Of a DNA stretch of 64,000 nucleotides, positions 1-12,769 are shown piece by piece. The notes below the pieces were generated by a model. That model had not been told where the DNA came from and searched no databases. It was given only the letters and a program-made list of their open reading frames with translations. This DNA comes from Tsukamurella conjunctivitidis (lineage in GTDB: Bacteria > Actinomycetota > Actinomycetes > Mycobacteriales > Mycobacteriaceae). The stretch lies in contig NZ_VIGX01000009.1 in assembly GCF_007858475.1 (NCBI RefSeq), positions 1 through 64,000 on the forward strand, in the 5' to 3' direction. The first letter of the stretch is position 1. Each line of letters starts with the position of its first letter. The position numbers and the translations under genes were made by a program.

Positions 1-130
1 CCCCGTGTGTGGTTGTGCACCCGCTGCTGGGCACCGTCCCACCGCCAAACTACGACCTCGTGACGGACATGTCCACCACAGCATCCCTGCTGGTCAACCC
101 CTTACCAAGCCTGTCAGCTGGAGATAAACC

Positions 131-188
131 TCGAACTCCTGACATCCGCCTTGCAAAGGCGGCGCTCTACCAACTGAGCTAAGGCCCC
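131..188 (-). tRNA. tRNA-Ala(TGC), 5' portion only; 3' end not recognisable
   Basis: Read on the minus strand, the acceptor 5' strand GGGGCCT, the D arm, the anticodon arm with loop TTTGCAA (anticodon TGC) and the start of the T arm (AGGAG then TTCGA) are all normal for alanine tRNA. After TTCGA the sequence departs: there is no closing CTCCT followed by AGGCCCC in the remaining 130 bases to the window edge. Neighbouring tRNA-Ile sits 14 bases upstream, the usual gyrA-ileT-alaT arrangement. It may be a tRNA interrupted in the T loop by an intron or an inserted element, or a broken copy. Confidence 0.7.
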
Positions 189-202
189 GGGACGGGGTGT
201 GG

Positions 203-276
203 TGGGCCTAGGAGGACTTGAACCTCCGACCTCTTCGTTATCAGCGAAGCGCTCTAACCGCCTGAGCTATAGGCCC
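203..276 (-). tRNA. tRNA-Ile(GAT)
   Basis: A complete cloverleaf is visible: acceptor strands GGGCCTA and TAGGCCC, an A discriminator, D arm AGCTCAGGCGGTTAGAGC, anticodon loop CTGATAA with anticodon GAT, and T arm GGAGG-TTCAAGT-CCTCC. CCA is encoded at 202-200. It lies downstream of gyrA and its DUF3566 partner, as in mycobacteria. Confidence 0.95.
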
Positions 277-329
277 GTGAACCGAGGTGGAACATTACCA
301 GCGCACCTCGGGTTCTACAAAATCGCTGG

Positions 330-1049
330 TCAATCCCTATCGGAGAGGGTCACCTCGATGCCGCCCACGAGGTCGGCGCAGAGGTTGTAGATGAACGCGC
401 CGACGGTCGCGAGCGCGGTCAGCAGGATCACGTTCGCGAGACCGGCGAGGCCCGCGTAGGTGAAGACGTTGCCGGCCGTCAGGAGGCTGACGCCCGCCTG
501 CTCGTTGGTGAGCGTCTGGAAGCTGTCGTTGATCTTGCTCCACACGCCCATGCCGCTGAGCACGATGTACAGCACGCCGACGGCGATCATCCACACGAAG
601 AAGAGCACCACCGAGACCACACCGGTGAGCTTGAACGTGGTCCACGGGTCGATGCTGCGCAGCTGCATGCCCGCCCGCACCGGGCCGCTCGCGGCCTGCG
701 TCTTCACGCCCGCCGCGCGGGCGGGAGCGCCGCCCACGGTGTGCAGGTTCGACGGTGCCGCCTCGCCCGCAGCAGCGGCCGCGGGAGCCGCCGCGACCGG
801 CTCGGTCGCCGCGGTGTCCGCCGCCGGCTGCGCAGGCGCAGCCGGAGCGGCGGGGGCCGCGGGCGCGACCTGATGGATCTTGTCCAGGTCGGGCAGGTTC
901 TTCGGCAGCTCGTCGCGTTCCACACCCTCGGTGGGCGCGTCGATCACGCGGCCGACATCGGTATCGCGTCGCGGGATCCGGACGGGCTGCCGGCCCGCCT
1001 CCGGTCCGGACTCCGGCGGCTGGCCGGATCCGGTTCCAGGGGTACTCAC
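330..1049 (-). CDS. DUF3566 transmembrane protein downstream of gyrA
   Basis: 239 residues. The first 130 are rich in Ala, Pro and charged residues and look disordered. The C-terminal 110 hold two hydrophobic segments ([20 protein letters not shown] and one around [17 protein letters not shown]) and end in VTLSDRD, the layout of the DUF3566 family found next to gyrA in mycobacteria (Rv0007 position). The GTG start has GGAG six bases upstream. The gene follows gyrA by 27 bases and is probably cotranscribed with it. Its function is not known; the membrane location is inferred from hydrophobicity. Confidence 0.85.
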   Translation of the reverse strand: MSTPGTGSGQPPESGPEAGRQPVRIPRRDTDVGRVIDAPTEGVERDELPKNLPDLDKIHQVAPAAPAAPAAPAQPAADTAATEPVAAAPAAAAAGEAAPSNLHTVGGAPARAAGVKTQAASGPVRAGMQLRSIDPWTTFKLTGVVSVVLFFVWMIAVGVLYIVLSGMGVWSKINDSFQTLTNEQAGVSLLTAGNVFTYAGLAGLANVILLTALATVGAFIYNLCADLVGGIEVTLSDRD

Positions 1050-1076
1050 ATGCGCTCCTTCGTGCTCCGCGGCGGC

Positions 1077-3578
<2,502 letters not shown>

Positions 3579-3615
3579 TTCGAGTCCTTCAGTTCATCGG
3601 TTCGACGGTGCGCGG

Positions 3616-3635
3616 CCCCGCCCCGAGGGGCGGGG
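3616..3635. terminator. GC-rich hairpin between gyrB and gyrA
   Basis: CCCCGCCCC at 3616-3624 faces GGGGCGGGG at 3627-3635, a perfect inverted repeat with a two-base centre, so in practice a stem of about eight pairs. There is no U tract. It sits 8 bases downstream of the gyrB stop and 38 bases upstream of the gyrA start, so it could attenuate readthrough or set the gyrB:gyrA ratio. Seen in sequence; the function is inferred. Confidence 0.4.
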
Positions 3636-3643
3636 TGTCCCGG

Positions 3644-5839
<2,196 letters not shown>

Positions 5840-5984
5840 TCACGACGATGAATGCGTTTGCCACGCCCTCATCGCGTCCCAGACGCGATCAACCTCGTTT
5901 CGGTCGGCTCAGTCCGAATCGCAAGCCGACGCGCACACGGCGATGCTGGGGCATGAACCGGCAATCGATCGTAGAGTCGGAGGC

Positions 5985-6446
5985 ATGGATCACGCCGAGA
6001 TCGACGACTACCTCACCCGGTACGCGGAGAGCCTCGCGCGGTTCGACGCGACCGCCGGCGCCGACCTCTGGGCCGAGCCGGGCATGATCGTCGACGACCG
6101 CTTCTCCGGCGTGCTCGACGACCGCGCGACGATGGCCCGCGGCCTGCGGCAGTCCTATCCGCTGTACCGCGCACTCGGGCTGTGCTCGGTCGGCCACGAG
6201 CTCCTCGACGCCGTGCCGCTCACCGGCGCGATCACGCTGCTCCACGTCCGCTGGCTGTTCCGCGACGACGAGGGCCTGCTGCTCACCGACAGCACCGGGT
6301 ACTACGTCGTGCGCCGCGACCACGACGGACTGCACGCCTGCGTCTGCATCCAGGTCGACGACGCCGCGAAGCTGCAGTCCCTGGCCACCGAGCGCGGCAT
6401 CGACCTCGCCGACTTCCTCCCGGCCGCGCCGCCGGCTCAGCCGTAG
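5985..6446 (+). CDS. NTF2/SnoaL-like small protein
   Basis: 153 residues. The pattern of an N-terminal helix ([21 protein letters not shown]), a middle segment with [16 protein letters not shown], and alternating strands ([31 protein letters not shown]) suggests the NTF2-like cone fold shared by SnoaL-type polyketide cyclases and ketosteroid isomerases. No catalytic residue can be assigned. The ATG has TCGGAGG just upstream. It runs opposite to its neighbours, and its last 10 bases overlap the end of convergent dciA. The fold is inferred from pattern only; substrate unknown. Confidence 0.65.
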   Translation: MDHAEIDDYLTRYAESLARFDATAGADLWAEPGMIVDDRFSGVLDDRATMARGLRQSYPLYRALGLCSVGHELLDAVPLTGAITLLHVRWLFRDDEGLLLTDSTGYYVVRRDHDGLHACVCIQVDDAAKLQSLATERGIDLADFLPAAPPAQP

Positions 6447-6979
6447 GTATCGCGCGGGCCCCGGCCGGGCACGTGCAGCGGGCCCTTGCGCCAGCTGGGC
6501 GCGCTGGGCCCGGTGATGTGCAGCGAGGTGACCACGCCCTGCCCGACCGCGGCGTTGATCTTCGCCAACAACTGGGACTGCATCAGGCGCAGCTGCGTGG
6601 CCCACGCGGTCGACTCCGCGCTGACGTAGAGGACCTTGTCGCGCAGGTTGACGGCGCGGGCGTGCGCAGCGACGTCCGCGCCGACGACGGTGTCCCAGCA
6701 GCCGAGGACCGTGCCCTCGTTGACCTTCGTGTCCCAGCCGCGGGCTTTGGCGATGCCGCCGATGAGGGAGCCGAAGGGCTGGGGATCGCGGTTGTCGGGC
6801 GACGGCCCGCTCCACCGCTTCGAGCCGCGGCGCAGCCGGCGCACCCCGCCCGTCATGGGCTCGGAGCGGCCCTGCCCGACCGATTTGCCCGCCGCCTTCG
6901 CCGCCGCGCGGGCCTCCTCGAGCGCGCGCCGCGCGATGTCGGAGCCGTGCAGCTGCCCCTCGTCGTTCTGCCCGGTCAT
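6437..6979 (-). CDS. dciA: DUF721 / DciA-like helicase-loading factor
   Basis: 180 residues. The core matches DUF721: [21 protein letters not shown], then [21 protein letters not shown], then [22 protein letters not shown]. DciA proteins interact with the replicative helicase DnaB in bacteria that lack DnaC; the mycobacterial homologue lies between recF and gyrB, and this gene is in the equivalent interval though separated from recF by about 4.5 kb of other genes. The N-terminal 70 residues are basic and probably flexible. The ATG start at 6979 is preceded by a GGGAGGTG ribosome site. Confidence 0.85.
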   Translation of the reverse strand: MTGQNDEGQLHGSDIARRALEEARAAAKAAGKSVGQGRSEPMTGGVRRLRRGSKRWSGPSPDNRDPQPFGSLIGGIAKARGWDTKVNEGTVLGCWDTVVGADVAAHARAVNLRDKVLYVSAESTAWATQLRLMQSQLLAKINAAVGQGVVTSLHITGPSAPSWRKGPLHVPGRGPRDTYG

Positions 6980-7015
6980 GACACCTCCCTGCGCCCGGAA
7001 ACCTCGCCTGCGAGG

Positions 7016-7861
7016 CTACTCGCCGACACCGACATCGGCCGTGCCGGCGGGCGCGGGGGCGAAGACGTCCGGCGCGGCAAGCTCGGCGAGCAGGCGCTGC
7101 GCGCGCGCCTCGTCCCACTCCCCCGACTCCGCCGGTGCCGCGGCCCCGTCGGCGAGGAGGGCGTATCCCGGCCCGGGACGCGCCGCCCCCGCACCCGTGT
7201 GGCCGCCCACGACGTACCCCCGCATCAGGGCGAGGCCCACGCCCGCGAGCTCCCGATAGCCGATGGTGCTGGTGAACCCGAAGAGCTCGAAGAGGCGGCG
7301 GTAGTTCGCCTCCAGCCGGGTCAGTACGGCGTCCTCCGCGCGGCCGACGGCGGCCACGACGCGCTCGCGCGGGGCCCCTGCGGGCAGCGAGGGCACCGCC
7401 ATCGCGAGGGTCAGGTACAGCCTCCACCGCCGATCCTCCTCGCGGTCGGCGAGCAGGTCGTCGTCGGCCGAGGCGGCCACCGCCCGCAGCAGGGCGGAAC
7501 GCCGGCCGGCCACCGTGCGCAGGCTCGACGGATCGTCGCCGACGGCGCGGCGCAGCACATCCGTCGCCCGAGCCCCGCGCGTGGAGGCGATCGGCAGCGC
7601 CCGATCGGCGAGCGCGGCGAGGACGTCGGCGAGGAAGTCGTCGCGCTGCGGCCAACAGCGGTACGCCGCGGTCCGGGAGACGTCCGCGTCGCGGACGGCG
7701 TCCTCGAGCCGGACGTGTTCCAGTCCGGTTCCCAGCCCCTCCGCGAGCACACGGTCCGCCGCGGCGTCCAGGACCCGTCGCCGGGTCTCGTCGAGTGCCA
7801 GGCGCCGACGCCTCGGGGTTGTCCCCGAATTTGGTACTCGGGGTTCCAAAGTCTCGCTCAC
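7016..7861 (-). CDS. TetR-family transcriptional regulator
   Basis: 281 residues from GTG at 7861. The N-terminal helix-turn-helix follows the TetR pattern (ETRRRVLDAAADRVLAEGLG, then VRLEDAVRDADVSRTAAYRCWPQRDDFLADVL); the C-terminal ligand domain is unrecognised. It is divergent from the small membrane protein at 7919. Three related palindromes (7831-7850, 7867-7887, 7888-7907) lie in and beside the 57-base gap, the first falling inside the beginning of this gene, so autoregulation and control of the divergent gene are likely. The open frame continues upstream to 8428, but that extension has the composition of the opposite-strand gene and is rejected. Confidence 0.85.
   Translation of the reverse strand: MSETLEPRVPNSGTTPRRRRLALDETRRRVLDAAADRVLAEGLGTGLEHVRLEDAVRDADVSRTAAYRCWPQRDDFLADVLAALADRALPIASTRGARATDVLRRAVGDDPSSLRTVAGRRSALLRAVAASADDDLLADREEDRRWRLYLTLAMAVPSLPAGAPRERVVAAVGRAEDAVLTRLEANYRRLFELFGFTSTIGYRELAGVGLALMRGYVVGGHTGAGAARPGPGYALLADGAAAPAESGEWDEARAQRLLAELAAPDVFAPAPAGTADVGVGE
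7831..7850. promoter_or_regulatory. operator-like palindrome 1 (TetR)
   Basis: TTGGTACTCGGGGTTCCAAA, an imperfect palindrome with half-sites TTGGTAC and GTTCCAA. It lies within the first codons of the TetR gene and is almost identical to the copy at 7888-7907 (one mismatch). Confidence 0.6.
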
Positions 7862-7866
7862 GGGCC

Positions 7867-7887
7867 TATGGTACTCCGTGTACCAAG
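7867..7887. promoter_or_regulatory. operator-like palindrome 2 (TetR)
   Basis: Centre GGTACTCCGTGTACC, flanked by TAT and AAG, is a palindromic relative of the sites on either side. It occupies the middle of the divergent intergenic region and abuts the third site, giving near-continuous operator sequence across the promoter. Confidence 0.6.
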
Positions 7888-7907
7888 TTGGTACTCGGAG
7901 TTCCAAA
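7888..7907. promoter_or_regulatory. operator-like palindrome 3 (TetR)
   Basis: TTGGTACTCGGAGTTCCAAA. It ends at the AAAGGAGA ribosome binding site of the gene starting at 7919, so a bound repressor would cover the translation start region of that transcript. Confidence 0.6.
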
Positions 7908-7918
7908 GGAGACACATC

Positions 7919-8395
7919 ATGTCGACACGGACGATCACCCCTCCTACGACTGCACCGTCGGACGGAGCGCGGCGCACCCTCCTCGCCTACGGGCTCGGCG
8001 CCCTCGCCACCGCCGCCGGCCTCGGCTACGCGCTCGCCGATCAGTTCGCGCTGGGCGGGCTCGACCGGCACCTGCACGCGCTGTACGACCCGGTCGGCAA
8101 GTACGGCGAACCCGGCCCGCTGTACGCCTACCTCTACGCCGTCGGCCTGCTCGGGCTGCTCTGCTGGTGGGGCGCAGCGCGACTGGTCCGCAGCGGCGCG
8201 ACGTCGGCCCGGCGCTGGGGATGGATCGCGTTCGGTGCGGCGGCGCTGCCGGTGCTCGCACCGCTGGTGATGCAGGAGTACGGGCGGCCCGTCGTTCCGC
8301 TCGCGCTCGCGGCGGGCTACCTCGTCGCGTGGGCCTGCGGCCTGGCGGGAATCGTCCTCCTGCGCAGGACGGGAGCCGGGTCGAGCGCCGGATAG
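7919..8395 (+). CDS. small integral membrane protein, probable TetR target
   Basis: 158 residues with four predicted membrane segments (around LLAYGLGALATAAGLGYALA, YAYLYAVGLLGLLCWWGAA, WGWIAFGAAALPVLAPLV and VPLALAAGYLVAWACGLAGI). No family is recognised. The ATG has a strong AAAGGAGA ribosome site 6 bases upstream. Its divergent position behind three operator-like palindromes makes it the likely target of the TetR regulator. A transport or stress role is possible but not shown by the sequence. Confidence 0.75.
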   Translation: MSTRTITPPTTAPSDGARRTLLAYGLGALATAAGLGYALADQFALGGLDRHLHALYDPVGKYGEPGPLYAYLYAVGLLGLLCWWGAARLVRSGATSARRWGWIAFGAAALPVLAPLVMQEYGRPVVPLALAAGYLVAWACGLAGIVLLRRTGAGSSAG

Positions 8396-8404
8396 ACTCG
8401 CCCC

Positions 8405-8504
8405 GGCCGGCAAGGCCGACCGAGCCACGCTCTCGGCCGAGGACCACGACCACGTCCTCGAGGGCGTCTTCGAGATTCCCGGCCTGCCGGAACTCGCGCG
8501 CTGA
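8405..8504 (+). pseudogene. possible C-terminal gene remnant
   Basis: In one frame this stretch reads as a protein-like tail (GKADRATLSAEDHDHV, then LEGVFEIPGLPELAR, then TGA at 8502-8504) of about 32 residues without its own start or ribosome site. It lies between the membrane protein stop and the convergent exporter gene. It may be what is left of a gene lost at this insertion site. The family was not identified. Confidence 0.3.
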
Positions 8505-8513
8505 CAACGCCGG

Positions 8514-10142
8514 TCAGCGCAGCGAGGGCACCCTGATCGGCTCGGTCACGGCCTCCGACTCCCGGGCCAGGAGCTCGCTCACGCTGACGTGCCCGCTCGA
8601 TGACGTTCGGCGGTGGCGCGCCGGCGGCCGGGTCCGCAGGAAGGTGGCGACGACGAGGCACGCGACCGCGCCCACCCCCGCGGCGACGAGGTTCGCCGAC
8701 TGCATCGCGGAGACGAAGCCCTGTTGCACGGTGTGCCCGAGGGCGGCCTGCAGCTCGGGCGGCGCCGCCGCGACCGCGCGGATGCCGCCGATGACCGACG
8801 ACTCGGCCTCGGCCCGGGCACCCGGCGCCAGGGGCAGCCGCGCGACGTCCTCGGCGACCTTCGCGGAGTACAGGTGCGCCACGACCGAACCGAGAATGGC
8901 GACACCCAGCGCTCCGCCCACCTCGCGAGTGGTGTCGTTGACCGCGGAGCCCGCGCCGGCCTCACCCGACGGCACGGACGTCATCACCGACGTCGTGGCG
9001 GGACCCTGCAGCAGGCCGAGGCCGACCGCGATCACCGACATCGCCGGCAGGACCTGGGTCAGGTAGTCGGCGGATTCGGTCAGGCGCGCCGTCAGCACGA
9101 AGCCGGCCGCCATGATCGCGAGCCCGAGGGCGATCGTGAACCGCATTCGCCGCTCCGTGTTCGCGAGCGCCGCCAGCGGCGTGACCGCCACGGCCGCGAG
9201 CGCGAACGGGATCACTCGCACCGCCGTCTCCAGCGGGCCGTAACCGAGCACCGCCTGGAAGTACATGATCGTGATGAAGACGAAGCCGAGCAGGCAGAAG
9301 AAGCCGGCACAGATCGCGAAGGAACCCATCGCGAAGCCGCGGGTGCGGAACAGTGTCACGTCGAGCACGGGATTGCGGTGCCGCCGTTCGTACATCACGA
9401 AGCCGACGACGAGGACCGCGGCGCCGGCCAGGGCACCCACCACCGGGCCACTGCCCCACCCGAAGTTCGGTGCCTCGATCAGTGCCCACACCAGCAGCGT
9501 GATCCCGGAGATCGACAGGAGCACGCCGAGCAGGTCGAAGGAGGGTCGCTCGGAGCCGTAGGACTCGGGGACCAGCGCGAGGCAGCCGACGATCGCGACG
9601 ACCGAGATGGGCACGTTGATCCAGAACACCGACGACCACGCGAAGTGCTCCACGAGGTAGCCGCCGACGACGGGGCCGATCGCGATCGACGCACCGGCGG
9701 CCGCGGACCACACGGCGATGGCCTTGGTCCGATCCTCCTTCTCCGGGAACAGGTCCGAGATGATCGCGAGCGTGGCGGGGAAGATGAGCGCCGCCGCGGC
9801 GCCGAGCGCGGCCCGCGCCGTGATGAGCTGGGCCAGCGAGGTCGACCGGGTCGCGAGGACGGAGATCGCGACGAAACACAGCAGGCCGGCGACGAGCACC
9901 TTCCTCCTGCCGAGGCGGTCGCCGAGATAGCCCGTCGCGAGCAACAGCCCGGCGAAGACCAGTGTGTACGAATCGACGATCCACTGCAGCGCGCTCATGC
10001 CGCCGCCGAACTCCTCGCTCAACGTGGGGAGCGCGATGGTGACGATGCTGTTGTCCATGCCGGTCATCAGCACGGCGATGCACAGCGTCCCGAGCGAGAT
10101 CCAGCGCGCCGGGCCGGACCGCCCGCCGGCGGTGGCGATCAT
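8514..10142 (-). CDS. DHA2-family (EmrB/QacA-type) MFS drug or lipid exporter
   Basis: 542 residues from ATG at 10142. The protein has about 14 hydrophobic segments, an N-terminal LMTGMDNSIVTIALPTL motif typical of the DHA2 subfamily, motif A (GYLGDRLGRRKVLV), and motif C-like AAGASIAIGPVVGGYL. DHA2 proteins are proton-driven exporters of drugs or lipids. The start lies one base after the stop of the upstream glycosyltransferase gene, so the two are almost certainly cotranscribed and perhaps translationally coupled. This suggests export of a glycosylated product, which is inference. The longer open frame to 10265 overlaps the glycosyltransferase and is rejected. Confidence 0.9.
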   Translation of the reverse strand: MIATAGGRSGPARWISLGTLCIAVLMTGMDNSIVTIALPTLSEEFGGGMSALQWIVDSYTLVFAGLLLATGYLGDRLGRRKVLVAGLLCFVAISVLATRSTSLAQLITARAALGAAAALIFPATLAIISDLFPEKEDRTKAIAVWSAAAGASIAIGPVVGGYLVEHFAWSSVFWINVPISVVAIVGCLALVPESYGSERPSFDLLGVLLSISGITLLVWALIEAPNFGWGSGPVVGALAGAAVLVVGFVMYERRHRNPVLDVTLFRTRGFAMGSFAICAGFFCLLGFVFITIMYFQAVLGYGPLETAVRVIPFALAAVAVTPLAALANTERRMRFTIALGLAIMAAGFVLTARLTESADYLTQVLPAMSVIAVGLGLLQGPATTSVMTSVPSGEAGAGSAVNDTTREVGGALGVAILGSVVAHLYSAKVAEDVARLPLAPGARAEAESSVIGGIRAVAAAPPELQAALGHTVQQGFVSAMQSANLVAAGVGAVACLVVATFLRTRPPARHRRTSSSGHVSVSELLARESEAVTEPIRVPSLR

Positions 10143-10143
10143 G

Positions 10144-11463
10144 TCAACGGCCGGCGGCCGCGGTGCGGGCACCGTCGACCTCGGCGAGGAAGGCGTCGAA
10201 GGCCGCCAGGAACTCGTCCCGGCCGCCCAGGTCCGCGGCGGCAACGGCACCGGTGCGGCGCGCACCGTCGACCACGCGCTCGTCCCGCACCAGCCGCAGG
10301 ACGCCGTCGGCGATCGTCCGCGCGGTCATCCGGCGGCGCGGCAGGATCGCGCCGGCCTCCACCGCCTCGATGCGGCGGCCCCAGAAGTGCTGATCGAACG
10401 CCTGACTGCACACCAGCGACGGGCGGCCGGAGGCCGCGGCGATGGCCGTCGTGCCCGCTCCGCCGTGGTGCACGAGCGCGGCGCAGCGGGGAAACACCGA
10501 GTCGTGGTCGACATCGGGGACGATGAGCAGGTCGGGCGTGTGCACGTCCTCGTCGCGCGTGCGCGCCGACCAGCCCGGCACAGCGAGCACCCGCATCCCC
10601 TCCGCCGCGAGCAGCTCGGCGAGACCGGCGACGACACCGTCGAAGTCGACGACCGGCATGCTCCCGAATCCCACGTAGACGATGGGCCGGTCGTCCTGCG
10701 CGATCCACTCCTCGACCATGGCGTCCCGCTCGGCGCGGTCCGCGGGCCGGCCCTCGATGCGGATGAAACCGATCCGCGGATGCCGTGCATCCTCGCGCGA
10801 ACGCGGCGGCACCAGCGCCCGGCCGAAGGCCTCCACGCGCAGGACGTCGCGGCCCGCGAGCACCGACCGGGGATTGACGACCCGCCGCGGATAGTCGACC
10901 CGCTTCGCCAGCTCGACGGTCTTGCCGAGGATGCTGAGCGCCCACCCGATGTCGAAGATCCGGTAGGTCCACGGGAGGAGTACCGGGATCCGCGCCGCGA
11001 CGTCCTGCAGCCGCGGTCCGAGCAGCGGGTTCGGAACCGTGCTGTGCACATCGCCCGGGAAGTACTCGACCATGACGAGAGGGACGCCCTCGCGATGGGT
11101 GACCAGGGCCGCCCGCTCCTCGATGATGCGGGTGCTGATCACGCAGTCGACGTCCCGGCACAGCGCGGCCAGGCGGGTGTCGAATTCGTCGGCATGCGAG
11201 TCCGCCAACTTGCCCACCTCGCGCAGCTGCGTCGTGGTGCCGGCGCCGAAGAACTTCTCCTGGCCGACCGGCGACTGCAGGAACTCCTTGAGGTTTAAGG
11301 TCGTCAGGATGTGCGGCTCGAAGCCGTACGAGGCCACGTAGCCCTGCGATTCGACCGTGCAGCCGACCGCCACGTCGTCGCCGCGGTCCGCGAAGACCCG
11401 AGCCACCGCCAGGAGCGGGCTGATGTCGCCGCGCGAGCCCATGCATGCGATCGCGATGCGCAC
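10144..11463 (-). CDS. GT1-family glycosyltransferase (Gtf / UGT type)
   Basis: 439 residues. The N-terminus MRIAIACMGSRGDISPLLA is typical of GT-B family 1 enzymes such as those that glycosylate glycopeptidolipids, sterols or macrolides, and the donor-site motif ALVHHGGAGTTAIAAASGRP with nearby FDQHFWGRR is intact. It probably transfers a sugar from a nucleotide donor to a hydrophobic acceptor, but the acceptor cannot be read. The GTG start has AAAGG upstream. It is first in a two-gene unit with the DHA2 exporter. In mycobacteria this interval (recF to dciA) carries no such gene, so the pair looks like an insertion. Confidence 0.88.
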   Translation of the reverse strand: MRIAIACMGSRGDISPLLAVARVFADRGDDVAVGCTVESQGYVASYGFEPHILTTLNLKEFLQSPVGQEKFFGAGTTTQLREVGKLADSHADEFDTRLAALCRDVDCVISTRIIEERAALVTHREGVPLVMVEYFPGDVHSTVPNPLLGPRLQDVAARIPVLLPWTYRIFDIGWALSILGKTVELAKRVDYPRRVVNPRSVLAGRDVLRVEAFGRALVPPRSREDARHPRIGFIRIEGRPADRAERDAMVEEWIAQDDRPIVYVGFGSMPVVDFDGVVAGLAELLAAEGMRVLAVPGWSARTRDEDVHTPDLLIVPDVDHDSVFPRCAALVHHGGAGTTAIAAASGRPSLVCSQAFDQHFWGRRIEAVEAGAILPRRRMTARTIADGVLRLVRDERVVDGARRTGAVAAADLGGRDEFLAAFDAFLAEVDGARTAAAGR

Positions 11464-11548
11464 CCGATCCGCCTTTCTTTACCATGTACCGAATGTTGTT
11501 GGCGCCTTATATTTTCGGCGCAACACTGGCACTCTACGCGGCGGCGGG

Positions 11549-12751
11549 TTACGGAGCGGCAGTCGCCCCCGGCCCGCCCGGTTCGGTATCGGTGAGCCGG
11601 GAGACGCGCGCATCCGCGGGTCCCTCGACGGTGACCTGGAAGGTCGCGGCGCGCAACGCGGACGGCAGGTCCTCCGGCACGGCGGCCGTCACGATGACCT
11701 GCTCCGTCCCCGCCGCCACGTCGGCGAGAGCGGTGCGGCGCTTGGCGTCGAGCTCGGCGAAGACGTCGTCGAGCAGCAGCACGGGCTCGGAGCCGCCGGC
11801 GCGCAGCAGTTCCAGCGAGGCGAGGCGCAATGCCAGTGCGTACGACCAGGATTCACCATGGGAGGCGAAGCCCTTGGCCGGCTCGTTCCCGAGCCGCAGG
11901 TCGAGGTCGTCGCGGTGCGGGCCCACCAGGCACACACCGCGCTCGATCTCCCGCTGCCGCGCTGCGGCGAGGCCGTCGAGCATCGCATGCTCCAGTTCGG
12001 CGACGGACGCGGCGGCGGGGTCACCGTCGAAACCCTCGAACAGCGAGCTCGTGTACGCCACGGTCGCGGCGCGCGAGTGCGGAGCCAGCGCGGCGTACGC
12101 GACGGTGAGGTGCGGCGCGAGCGAGGCCACCACCTCGAGCCGCGCCGCGAGCACCTCGGCGCCGAACCGTGCCAGCTGCGCGTCCCAGACGTCCAGCGTC
12201 GAGAGCATCGACTCCGCGTCGGCACCGCCGCGCCGCGCGGCCGCGTACGCGGTCTTGAGCAGGGCGGTGCGCTGTTTGAGCACGCGCTCGTAATCAGCCT
12301 TCTCCGCGGCGATGCGCGGCGTGCGCAGGATCGCGAGGTCGTCGAGGAAGCGGCGACGGCCGCCCGGCTCGCCGCGCACCAGCGCGAGGTCCTCGGGCGC
12401 GAACAGGACGGATTGCAGAATGCCCAGCAGCTCGCGCGGCCGTCGGCAGGGCGCGGTGTTGATCCGCGCCTTGTTCGCCCGTCCCGCGATGATGTCGACC
12501 TCCGCGGTGAGCTCACGGCCCCCGTTGTGCACGGTGGCCGCGACCGAGGCGCTCTCGGCGCCCACGCGGATCAGCGGCTGGTCCGTGGCTACGCGGTGCG
12601 AGCCCAGAGTGGCGAGGTAGTTCAGCGCCTCGACGAGATTGGTCTTACCGAATCCGTTGCGGCCCACGAAGACGCTGACCCCCGGCTCCAGGTCGACGGT
12701 GACGTCGTCCCAGGACCGGAAGTCGTGCAGGGTGAGCCGGCGGACGTACAA
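11549..12751 (-). CDS. recF: DNA replication and repair ATPase RecF
   Basis: 400 residues. Walker A is GRNGFGKTN (30-38) and Walker B is [12 protein letters not shown] (324-335), with an SMC-like coiled region between them. RecF works with RecO and RecR to load RecA at single-strand gaps and stalled forks. The order dnaN-gnd-recF matches the mycobacterial origin region. There are 18 bases between the gnd stop and the recF start. An AT-rich stretch with an imperfect hairpin (about 11497-11524) follows the recF stop, before the glycosyltransferase gene. Confidence 0.97.
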   Translation of the reverse strand: MYVRRLTLHDFRSWDDVTVDLEPGVSVFVGRNGFGKTNLVEALNYLATLGSHRVATDQPLIRVGAESASVAATVHNGGRELTAEVDIIAGRANKARINTAPCRRPRELLGILQSVLFAPEDLALVRGEPGGRRRFLDDLAILRTPRIAAEKADYERVLKQRTALLKTAYAAARRGGADAESMLSTLDVWDAQLARFGAEVLAARLEVVASLAPHLTVAYAALAPHSRAATVAYTSSLFEGFDGDPAAASVAELEHAMLDGLAAARQREIERGVCLVGPHRDDLDLRLGNEPAKGFASHGESWSYALALRLASLELLRAGGSEPVLLLDDVFAELDAKRRTALADVAAGTEQVIVTAAVPEDLPSALRAATFQVTVEGPADARVSRLTDTEPGGPGATAAP

Positions 12752-12769
12752 AGGTGCGTCTCGGCCCTG

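Noticed and set aside
131-188. tRNA-Ala fragment as a phage or island attachment site
   Set aside because: No integrase gene or second tRNA fragment is present in the window, and islands normally keep the tRNA 3' end intact. It cannot be excluded because the neighbouring sequence is outside the window.
7862-8428. N-terminal extension of the TetR regulator
   Set aside because: The extension is antisense to the membrane protein gene and precedes the operator region; the GTG at 7861 fits the TetR domain start.
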